Below, piece after piece: positions 1 to 5,499 of a DNA stretch of 6,202 bases. Source of the DNA: Candidatus Kaiserbacteria bacterium (GTDB lineage Bacteria; Patescibacteriota; Minisyncoccia; Phycocordibacterales; UBA918); the NCBI GenBank assembly GCA_023264435.1, contig JAHFMK010000033.1, positions 1 through 6,202 of the forward strand. The letters run 5' to 3'. Under the pieces are notes generated by a model. The model worked only from the letters and a program-made list of their open reading frames with translations. It was not told the DNA's origin and ran no database searches. Made by a program: the position numbers and the translations under genes. Within the stretch, counting starts at the first letter, position 1. The number at the start of each line of letters is the position of its first letter.

Positions 1-66
1 TTCGCTGGAAAGCAGGTGTTGCTCAGTTCTTACCCCCTTCCCTTTCAATCTTTGTAAAAAGGACAT
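1..66 (-). CDS. N-terminus of an unrecognised protein (partial, runs off left edge)
   Basis: An ATG at 66-64 opens a frame that stays open to base 1, giving 22 residues: MSFLQRLKGKG followed by VRTEQHLLSSE. The mix of basic and polar residues looks like a cytosolic N-terminus; there is no signal peptide or membrane segment in the visible part. Support for it being real comes mainly from its position: a perfect TATAAT lies eight bases upstream of the ATG on the same strand, in an otherwise gene-free gap, and no Shine-Dalgarno sequence is present, as elsewhere in the window. A GGGAAGGGGG run inside the frame encodes GKG and should not be mistaken for a ribosome binding site. No family can be assigned from 22 residues. 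Plus-strand frames also cross this stretch, so the call is moderate. Confidence 0.5.
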   Translation of the reverse strand, partial: MSFLQRLKGKGVRTEQHLLSSE

Positions 67-74
67 ACGTGTAT

Positions 75-80
75 ATTATA
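75..80 (-). promoter_or_regulatory. Perfect -10 box (TATAAT), likely leaderless promoter
   Basis: Plus-strand ATTATA reads TATAAT on the minus strand. Eight bases (ATACACGT) separate it from the ATG at 66-64, so transcription would begin at or within a few bases of the start codon. That leaves essentially no 5' leader and explains the missing Shine-Dalgarno sequence. No good TTGACA-like -35 box is found 16-18 bases upstream (about 97-104), and there is no TGn extension. The promoter is therefore supported by the -10 box and its position only. Confidence 0.45.
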
Positions 81-138
81 CGGTACTCAAAACATTTATG
101 GAGCGTACTTATACACAAATCTATTATTAGTAGATGAC

Positions 139-166
139 TCTCATGTGAGATAATGCTGAGCAATAT
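139..166. promoter_or_regulatory. Two abutting dyads in the gap between genes
   Basis: TCTCA-TG-TGAGA (139-150) is directly followed by ATAATGCT-G-AGCAATAT (150-166), whose arms match at seven of eight positions. They lie about 60-85 bases upstream of the TATAAT at 75-80. They could be operator half-sites for the gene starting at 66, or a weak hairpin after the gene ending at 225. No U-tract follows on the minus strand, so an intrinsic terminator is not supported. The rest of 67-224 is AT-rich with nothing else recognised. Confidence 0.2.
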
Positions 167-224
167 GTAAATATGTATAAATCTATATTACAATTATTAC
201 ACTCAAGATAATTATTGAAAGCAT

Positions 225-2102
225 TTATCCCGTCCAGTTGAAGATAAGGATTGAGAAGTCAGTAAGCGAAACCTTTCCATCTCCATTTATGTCTGCGGGA
301 GGATTTGAATTTCCACCTGCAGTATTCCACCAAAAAAGTAAAATAGAAAAATCCGTTAAATTTACTTTTCCGTCACGATTAAGATCTGAATTTCTGGTGA
401 CTGCAACTGTCTCTCCGACCCCATAGAAGGTATACGCAGAAAAATTTGTTGATACCCCAATGTCCTGTTTTGCTTTTGCACGCACTTTATACGTACCCTT
501 TGCAAAACCATCAGTACTGATAGCGACACTCCATAAACCATTCCCGTCAGAAGTTGTGGTAAATGTTTTAAGTCCGACACTTGATTTATCTGTTTGGTTT
601 TCAATTGTCACGACCGCACCAGGAATAGTGTATCCACTCACCGTCACCGTACTATTGGGGTCCACAGGATTGGGAGTAACTTTAATAGAAGGCATTACAT
701 TGATGTTTGAGAGTGTTGATGCACGTCCACCGGTAACGGTGAAGGTAGTTGCAAAGGTGCTTGATTTCACACCATTTTTATCAATGCCATATACTCCAAA
801 GCTGTATGCTCCACGAGCGATTGCATCGAGGGTTATGCTGAATGCACCTGCGCCATCACTCGTAGTTTGCTTTGCAACCTTTCCATCAACGAGAGACACG
901 ACAGTACTACGGGGAAAAGCATAGCCAGTAATTATAACTTCCCCGTCCCCACTTTGATACGGTTTATTGGTGCCTTCAATTCCACCGCCATCACCACCGC
1001 TTCCGCTACTTGGTCCTGACCCACTGCCACCACCGCCACCACTTCCTCCGCCACTTGCAGTACTTGCTCCTCCTCCTCCGCCACCAGAGCTCCCTGACCC
1101 TGACCCTGAGCTTCCTGTACCGGTGCCACCCCCTGTTCCTTGTCCTTGGTTGCTACCCGATTCACCAGGTATTCCTGTAGGGGGTGGAAGTACGGTAAAT
1201 GAAATAAGGTAATCATCGGGATTGATATTTCCTTCATCATCAGTACATCGAACATAAAATGCATACGAAGTTGATGAAGCAACGGGTATGATTACACTAT
1301 GAATGGTAGAGAAGTAACTCGTAAACTCAATCCCCATTGAAGCATAGGGAATGTTTGGTGTTGTAGAATACCGACACCGTGCAAACTCATCTGTGCGAAG
1401 TGTGAGCTCTACAAAGAGTGAGGTACCCGCAAGATTACCTGTCGGAGCTCCATTATACCGATACGGTGGTATATTTTCTCGTGTATCTACATTATCAATA
1501 TGCACTGCATCAATAATTGCATATCGCCCTGTTACGGTACTATTAGTCACACCATCACCTGCGGTAATCTCATATGAAAATGTTCCAGTGGTGGGGGGAT
1601 TTGTAATACCAACATCAGTCGAAGTAGCATTCGGTGTATTCCTTCCAATAAGCATGCGAACTTTTGCATGAGAGGGAATACCAGTGGTCGAATTAAGTGT
1701 GATTTCAATCTTCCCTGAAGAACCAGTGGTAATTGCTACACCATCATCAACAGCAGATGGTGTTGATGTATTTGTTCTGTCAATAAAACCAGAACCTGTA
1801 TTAACCGAAAGCGATACATTATCAATATCAAAATTTGTCGCAGGAATAGTAAAATCTCCATCGTCAGGAGTAAATCGAATAAAGCCGTTGGGAGGGATGG
1901 GAACATTTGTGGTGAATGTAATCGTATGATTCGATTGTGCATTTGGTGCTGAGTCTGACAGTCTGTCACTATATGTTTGTATCGTTGCTGCGGATGCACT
2001 GGTATACCATGAAAACACACACAGAAAAACAACCAGAAAAATACTCGTGCGTACATACCCGTTTATATTTCGTTGCATCCACTGTGGCATGACTTTATTC
2101 AT
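225..2102 (-). CDS. Exported multidomain surface protein with C-terminal dockerin type I domain
   Basis: 625 residues. An N-terminal signal peptide has a basic start, a hydrophobic core at about 20-33 and a likely cut after ASA at 36-38. Residues 39-203 form a beta-rich domain ending in ITNPP and YAIIDAVHID, which resembles the visible start of the gene at 6202-5500. Residues 205-304 look like an Ig/Fn3-type module with two cysteines (C243 in ARCRYS, C286 in YVRCTD), a plausible disulfide. A Gly/Ser linker spans 314-375. Two related Ig-like repeats follow (about 384-457 and 472-563; compare GYAFPRSTV with GYTIPGAVV, each followed by a TSDG turn). Residues 573-625 are a dockerin: two calcium-loop repeats, DLNRDGKVNLTDF and DINGDGKVSLTDF. 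Dockerins bind cohesins, so the protein is probably displayed on, or docked to, a cohesin-bearing surface partner. ATG at 2102 gives a normal signal peptide; no clear ribosome binding site is present. It is last in the cluster, 52 bases after its neighbour. Confidence 0.9.
   Translation of the reverse strand: MNKVMPQWMQRNINGYVRTSIFLVVFLCVFSWYTSASAATIQTYSDRLSDSAPNAQSNHTITFTTNVPIPPNGFIRFTPDDGDFTIPATNFDIDNVSLSVNTGSGFIDRTNTSTPSAVDDGVAITTGSSGKIEITLNSTTGIPSHAKVRMLIGRNTPNATSTDVGITNPPTTGTFSYEITAGDGVTNSTVTGRYAIIDAVHIDNVDTRENIPPYRYNGAPTGNLAGTSLFVELTLRTDEFARCRYSTTPNIPYASMGIEFTSYFSTIHSVIIPVASSTSYAFYVRCTDDEGNINPDDYLISFTVLPPPTGIPGESGSNQGQGTGGGTGTGSSGSGSGSSGGGGGGASTASGGGSGGGGGSGSGPSSGSGGDGGGIEGTNKPYQSGDGEVIITGYAFPRSTVVSLVDGKVAKQTTSDGAGAFSITLDAIARGAYSFGVYGIDKNGVKSSTFATTFTVTGGRASTLSNINVMPSIKVTPNPVDPNSTVTVSGYTIPGAVVTIENQTDKSSVGLKTFTTTSDGNGLWSVAISTDGFAKGTYKVRAKAKQDIGVSTNFSAYTFYGVGETVAVTRNSDLNRDGKVNLTDFSILLFWWNTAGGNSNPPADINGDGKVSLTDFSILIFNWTG
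981..1160 (-). repeat. Low-complexity Gly/Ser-rich coding tract
   Basis: This stretch encodes residues 315-374 of the dockerin protein and is almost only Gly and Ser with a few Thr, Ala, Gln, Asp and Pro. The plus strand is a run of CCN and CNN triplets with mixed third bases, so it is not a simple microsatellite. It gives a flexible spacer between the N-terminal ectodomain and the Ig/dockerin half. Its antisense produces proline-rich frames that are not genes. The tract is more GC-rich than its surroundings and could vary in length between strains. Confidence 0.85.
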
Positions 2103-2154
2103 AATATCTTACTTGTTCATAATTTTGACACTTCTGTCTGCATAAGTATCAACG

Positions 2155-2967
2155 CTATTTCACACAGCGAAAACCGATACCAATACTTGCTGTCGTTGGT
2201 AATGTGTCTGCATGTATCGTATATATTCCCGCATCACTTCCACTATCATAATAACCACCGCGTATCATTCCATATGCACCATCGGCACGTGACCAAAAAT
2301 AATCTTTTCCAAACAAATCTTGTGCGTCAGTACTGACACTTACTGCAACACCCTGTGAATCTACTTGTGATACATATCCTGAGGAAGGAACTGCTCGTGC
2401 ATTATATATTCCGTTGATTACATCATCGCTCATCCATTCCCATACATTTCCCACCAAATCATGTATACCCTGTATTGAAACACACTCATCAAACGCACCT
2501 GTATCAGAAATATTTTTTGACTGCACGTTACACGTTTGTTCTACGTTACGCATACTCAGACTGAGTTGATACCATTCGTTGCTGGTGGGAAGTCGCTTTC
2601 CGTCTCGTGCACACATCTGCATTGCTTGGTCTCTGGTGATATAACCCCATGGTTTTACGCCTGGCTTTGACTCTACAGTACATTCCTTTGATTCAATATT
2701 TTGTTGTGTATTTATGATCTGTGACGGATACGATACTGGACAATTTTTTCCTGGCGACGCTTCATATATATCAACACATGTGAGTGTGGGTATCGTGTCT
2801 ACTGAGCGCATGCCCGTAGGGCATGCGCTCGTGTCTGTCGCAATAACACGCGAAAGAAGCGTTCCTGTACTTCCATGTAATGTATCGGATGCATCAATGC
2901 CCAGTGCGGTAATAAGAAGTGCACCAAAAACAACACCACCGAGCCGTAGCCATTTCTTCATACTCAT
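2155..2967 (-). CDS. Exported SUMF1/FGE-fold protein, second of a tandem pair; probably non-catalytic
   Basis: 270 residues from the ATG at 2967 (MSMKKWLRLGG). Alternatives are ATG 2961 and GTG 2976; none has a Shine-Dalgarno sequence. A short basic N-terminus and one hydrophobic segment (about 9-24) act as signal peptide or anchor. The rest shows formylglycine-generating-enzyme (SUMF1, C-type-lectin-like) landmarks: CVDIYEASP at 64-72, GKRLPTSNEW at 123-132, LVGNVWEWM at 171-179, MIRGGYY at 234-240 and a final GFRC at 265-268. The Cys pair that FGE enzymes carry just after the RGG motif is absent, so oxidation of sulfatase cysteines is unlikely. EgtB- or PvdO-type chemistry is not supported either. 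Eight cysteines (49, 64, 76, 96, 119, 146, 162, 268) match the paralog at 3798-2989 and probably form disulfides outside the membrane. A binding role is inferred. The gene begins 21 bases after its paralog and contains a GC-rich hairpin at 2830-2804. Confidence 0.88.
   Translation of the reverse strand: MSMKKWLRLGGVVFGALLITALGIDASDTLHGSTGTLLSRVIATDTSACPTGMRSVDTIPTLTCVDIYEASPGKNCPVSYPSQIINTQQNIESKECTVESKPGVKPWGYITRDQAMQMCARDGKRLPTSNEWYQLSLSMRNVEQTCNVQSKNISDTGAFDECVSIQGIHDLVGNVWEWMSDDVINGIYNARAVPSSGYVSQVDSQGVAVSVSTDAQDLFGKDYFWSRADGAYGMIRGGYYDSGSDAGIYTIHADTLPTTASIGIGFRCVK
2804..2830. repeat. Perfect 12-bp GC-rich hairpin inside a coding region
   Basis: GAGCGCATGCCC, a three-base loop GTA, then GGGCATGCGCTC form a perfect 12-bp inverted repeat, far more GC-rich than the gene around it. 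It encodes about residues 46-55 of the second FGE-fold protein, around its first conserved cysteine. The distance between the first two cysteines is 15 residues in both paralogs, so the element has not inserted extra codons. No second copy was seen in the window. Confidence 0.85.
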
Positions 2968-2988
2968 AGTATACACAGCATTTCGTGC

Positions 2989-3798
2989 TTAGAGCACATC
3001 TTCTACACAGCGAAACCCAACACCCTGTGATGCAAATGAAGTCGCAACTGATGCATTTATGGTATACAGACCAGCATCTTCTCCACTTCCATAAAAACCT
3101 CCTCTAATCATGCCAAACAAACCATCCGGTTTTGTCCATATATAGTCTCTTCCATATAATTCGTCTGTGCTTGTACCAGAGGTGATAGCTATCCCATTGG
3201 CATCAACTGATGTAACGTATCCTTCCGTTGGAAGTGTTCGATTGTCAAATGAATAACCATTTACCGTAGTATCAACCCATTCCCACACATTACCAACAAC
3301 ATCAAACGCACCAATTGATGACTTACACGCTTCGGTACCAGTTGGAGCAACACTTTCTTTATTGACAATACATGATTCTGGATGAGTACCAAGCACTATT
3401 GCATACCATTCATCATTTGTGGGAAGTCTCTTCCCTGCTGCTGCACACGCACGTTGTGCTTGTGGAAGTGAAATATTGCTCCATGGCGTTGTACCTTGTT
3501 CAGAAACTGCGACGCACCCTTGTGTATTAACATTTTTTTCACTATGTAAAATTGCAGCAGGTTGTGCAATAGGGCATTCTTTTGAGGGACTCGCTTCGTA
3601 CATATCGACACATATAATGCCATTTTTACCACTCATGGGTACAGAGTTTTTACCACATGCGGTACTTCCTTTTACACCAGCAATATTTTGTATACCTGCT
3701 TCAATTCCCTGCAACCTATCAGATGCAAAAATACCAAGTGTGGAAAAAAATATTGCACCCAATACCGTCAATCCACCTTTGACCCACCGTTTAGACAT
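2989..3798 (-). CDS. Exported SUMF1/FGE-fold protein, first of a tandem pair; probably non-catalytic
   Basis: 269 residues from the ATG at 3798 (MSKRWVKGG). This start places the Gly-Gly at the same position as in the paralog read from its inner ATG, and AGAAAG lies seven bases upstream as a weak ribosome binding site. ATG 3804 (MCMSKRW) is the alternative. One hydrophobic anchor or signal segment spans about 8-25. FGE-family landmarks are CVDMYEASP at 63-71, GKRLPTNDEW at 122-131, VVGNVWEWV at 167-175, MIRGGFYGSGEDAG at 230-243 and GFRC at 261-264. As in its neighbour, no cysteine pair follows RGG, so true FGE activity is unlikely. Cysteines at 48, 63, 75, 95, 118, 143, 158 and 264 match those of the paralog almost exactly in spacing. 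The start overlaps the end of the coiled-coil gene by eight bases, suggesting translational coupling. The function is probably recognition or structure at the cell surface (inference). Confidence 0.88.
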   Translation of the reverse strand: MSKRWVKGGLTVLGAIFFSTLGIFASDRLQGIEAGIQNIAGVKGSTACGKNSVPMSGKNGIICVDMYEASPSKECPIAQPAAILHSEKNVNTQGCVAVSEQGTTPWSNISLPQAQRACAAAGKRLPTNDEWYAIVLGTHPESCIVNKESVAPTGTEACKSSIGAFDVVGNVWEWVDTTVNGYSFDNRTLPTEGYVTSVDANGIAITSGTSTDELYGRDYIWTKPDGLFGMIRGGFYGSGEDAGLYTINASVATSFASQGVGFRCVEDVL

Positions 3799-4186
3799 AC
3801 ACATTCTTTCTTACTCTCACCCAATCCAAAATATAATTAATTACGATGAGTACCATAAGTACAAACAGGATGACACTGAGTATAAACGTTGAATAATTTG
3901 TTTGACCATCTGTACCAAACGACCGACTTGCAATTTCTCGCTCTTGTAATGCTTTTTCACGTGCATCAAGTAATTTTTGTTGTTCTGAAATTTGTGCAGT
4001 CAGCGTATTAAATTCATTTTTGGGAACAGATGCATACATTTCAGCTCCTACACTTGCAAGGTATGTCGTGGTCACCCGTGATAGTTGTTTGGTAACAGGA
4101 AATACAAATCCTCCATCAAAAAGAAGTATCCCGAGAACAATAATGAGTGACGTGCGTAAGAATTTATGATACCGACTTACCTTCAT
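3791..4186 (-). CDS. Small membrane protein: two TM helices flanking an external coiled coil
   Basis: 131 residues from the ATG at 4186 (MKVSRYHKFL); an upstream in-frame GTG at 4204 would add six residues. Neither has a Shine-Dalgarno sequence. A basic N-terminus precedes TM1 (about 12-31). Residues 56-87 are rich in Glu, Gln, Lys and Arg with heptad-like hydrophobic spacing (FNTLTAQISEQQKLLDARE and on), consistent with a short coiled coil. TM2 spans about 98-120 and is followed by a basic tail (RVRKNVYV). By the positive-inside rule both ends are cytoplasmic and the coil is outside. No family was recognised. It sits 24 bases after the CscA-like gene and overlaps the next gene by eight bases, so it is probably made with them and may act as a membrane scaffold or oligomerisation module. 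That role is inference. Confidence 0.82.
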   Translation of the reverse strand: MKVSRYHKFLRTSLIIVLGILLFDGGFVFPVTKQLSRVTTTYLASVGAEMYASVPKNEFNTLTAQISEQQKLLDAREKALQEREIASRSFGTDGQTNYSTFILSVILFVLMVLIVINYILDWVRVRKNVYV

Positions 4187-4210
4187 ACAAATATAGTGTA
4201 GCACACATAT

Positions 4211-5293
4211 TTATGCTAAAAGTACCATAAATATAATGAGCACAATAACAAGTGCTGTGAGCACAGACATAAAGACAAATGCAAATCGAGAGATGCCGAC
4301 CTGTTTACGATATCGAGTATTCATAATCCTCCTACCTCCTGAGGCACGCATAACAGCTCTGCGAATATAATATTTTGTAAATATATAACCAAATGCAAAA
4401 ATACCAATAAAACCAGCAAGTACCAGGAGCATGATTTTAATAGGAAACACCCAAAAAGTTGCAGTTGCATCAATGGTTTTTTGTCCATTCTCTCCGTCAT
4501 ATACAAGTGCAAGCACAGCCTCATATTTACCAAAACCCAAACCATTTGATTTCCAATCAAATGCTATATCACGAACACTTCCTGGAAACACACCTGCAAG
4601 GTTTTCATTGATAGACACAACTTCTGGTGTTTTACTGAACATACTGGTAATAGTCATTGGACCGCGTGGACGAATAAGAATATTTCCTTGATTTTCAACT
4701 TTCGCAATAAAATGAACATTCTTACTTCCATATATTAATTTATCCGTAGAAAAAGAACGAATTCGAGCATCATCTTTAATATCACCAGTAACATTAATAA
4801 CAACAATTGAGGCAACTTCATATCCTACACTTGCACCAGTCTCTCTGAGTTTTGGTGGTTCAAGTGAAATAAAAATTCCACCAAAGTGGCTTCCAGGTGA
4901 AGCATTATCTGGAATATATACTGAAACTGGAACATCGACTGACTGATGTGCGGGGACAGCAACCTGGTCTGTATTGAATGAAATCCATTCAGAAATTTCA
5001 AAACCAGTTTTTTCAGCATTCGCTTCAGCAAAGATAGGTACACCACCAGCAGCCACTCCTTGAATATCTTTTTTGTATAAATAGAAAATCTTGTCCTGAC
5101 TACTTTCGTTTGTCACTTTAAGATTCTGTAAATATATTGCACCAGGGTCAAGCTTTTCCTTTGGCTCAATGGTTGCAGGGATAAGAGTAATACCTGATGC
5201 ACTTTGTGCATACGTATGAGTAGTAAATCCTACAATAAAAATACTCACTACGAATAATGTGGTGAGTAGATAATTTCGTAGTGAAAATGACAT
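4211..5293 (-). CDS. WxL-interacting (CscA-like, DUF916/DUF3324-type) membrane protein
   Basis: 360 residues. The signal peptide ends near HTYAQ at 26-30. Residues about 35-145 form a first beta-sandwich with the DUF916 pattern: a junction such as YLQNLKVTNES (54-64), then PAHQSVDVPVSVYIPDNASP (114-133) and HFGGIFISL (136-144). Residues about 171-282 form a second sandwich like DUF3324, with KVENQGN (198-204), an LAGVFPGS segment and FGKYEAVLALVY leading to FWVFP just before the membrane. TM1 is about 285-309, followed by a very basic loop (310-335) and TM2 (336-359) at the C-terminus. Firmicute CscA proteins share the two-sandwich plus TM layout and bind WxL proteins and peptidoglycan; here there is one extra TM helix. 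First gene of the cluster. ATG at 5293 has no Shine-Dalgarno sequence. The fold assignment is by motif pattern only. Confidence 0.82.
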   Translation of the reverse strand: MSFSLRNYLLTTLFVVSIFIVGFTTHTYAQSASGITLIPATIEPKEKLDPGAIYLQNLKVTNESSQDKIFYLYKKDIQGVAAGGVPIFAEANAEKTGFEISEWISFNTDQVAVPAHQSVDVPVSVYIPDNASPGSHFGGIFISLEPPKLRETGASVGYEVASIVVINVTGDIKDDARIRSFSTDKLIYGSKNVHFIAKVENQGNILIRPRGPMTITSMFSKTPEVVSINENLAGVFPGSVRDIAFDWKSNGLGFGKYEAVLALVYDGENGQKTIDATATFWVFPIKIMLLVLAGFIGIFAFGYIFTKYYIRRAVMRASGGRRIMNTRYRKQVGISRFAFVFMSVLTALVIVLIIFMVLLA

Positions 5294-5315
5294 ATATATT
5301 TAAATAACAAATACT

Positions 5316-5343
5316 ATTCTAACACCGCAATGCAGTGAACCAA
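5316..5343 (-). promoter_or_regulatory. Candidate promoter for the five-gene cluster
   Basis: On the minus strand TTGGTT (5343-5338) and TAGAAT (5321-5316) are 16 bases apart. Transcription would begin near 5309, leaving a leader of about 15 bases before the ATG at 5293. That leader is AT-only apart from one G and has no Shine-Dalgarno sequence. The -10 box matches the consensus at five of six positions, but the -35 box is weak. A rival -10 (TATGAT, 5381-5376) lies upstream, 19 bases from TTGGTA at 5406-5401. Confidence 0.3.
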
Positions 5344-5374
5344 AGTATTTTGCTGTATATAAAAATCTCATTTT

Positions 5375-5406
5375 AATCATACTGATGATTACCAACTGAA
5401 TACCAA
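5375..5406. promoter_or_regulatory. Dyad plus direct hexamer repeats upstream of the cluster
   Basis: AATCAT-ACTG-ATGATT (5375-5390) is a perfect 6-bp inverted repeat. Next to it, TACCAA occurs at 5390-5395 and again at 5401-5406, exactly 11 bases apart, about one helical turn (TTGGTA on the minus strand). A regulator binding just upstream of the cluster promoter could use either motif. Short AT-rich repeats arise by chance, so confidence is low. The remainder of 5294-5440 shows no other structure. Confidence 0.22.
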
Positions 5407-5440
5407 TAGTTTCTTCGATATACCCGTAAATAATATATTA

Positions 5441-5476
5441 AAAAAACAAAAAACTCCTTACGGAGTTTTTTGTTTT
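5441..5476 (-). terminator. Strong intrinsic terminator, usable in both directions
   Basis: AAAACAAAAAACTCC (5443-5457) pairs perfectly with GGAGTTTTTTGTTTT (5462-5476) around the four-base loop TTAC, a 15-bp stem. Read on the minus strand, the hairpin begins 23 bases after the TAG stop at 5502-5500 and ends in T6-G-T7, a good U-tract. It closes the right-hand gene and separates it from the five-gene cluster. The plus strand also ends in a T-run, so it can block antisense transcription. Confidence 0.9.
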
Positions 5477-5499
5477 ACACTCATGTGTCTAAGTGTGCA

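Noticed and set aside
31..45. Strong Shine-Dalgarno-like GGGAAGGGGG on the minus strand
   Set aside because: No start codon follows at a suitable distance, and the bases read naturally as GKG codons inside the left-edge frame.
67..224. Intrinsic terminator after the dockerin gene
   Set aside because: Only short AT-rich or imperfect dyads were found, none with a U-tract on the minus strand. The cluster's end may be Rho-dependent or further left.
967..1212. Proline-rich plus-strand frame
   Set aside because: It is the exact antisense of the Gly/Ser linker of the dockerin gene and reflects GC-rich triplets, not a separate gene.
2985..2997. Small hairpin GTGCT-TAG-AGCAC across the stop codon of the first FGE-fold gene
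   Set aside because: The stem is only five pairs and no U-tract follows, so a terminator between the paralogs is not supported; it is probably chance.
2155..3798. Diversity-generating retroelement target genes (FGE/C-type-lectin fold, two copies, GFRC ends)
   Set aside because: No reverse transcriptase or template repeat is in the window. The two paralogs differ along their whole length, including silent sites, not only at adenine positions of a C-terminal variable region.
225..5293. UGA recoded as glycine (Gracilibacteria/Absconditabacteria code)
   Set aside because: No gene here uses TGA as stop, which prompted the thought. But the long frames are uninterrupted under the standard code; if TGA meant Gly, in-frame TGAs would be expected in such Gly-rich proteins.
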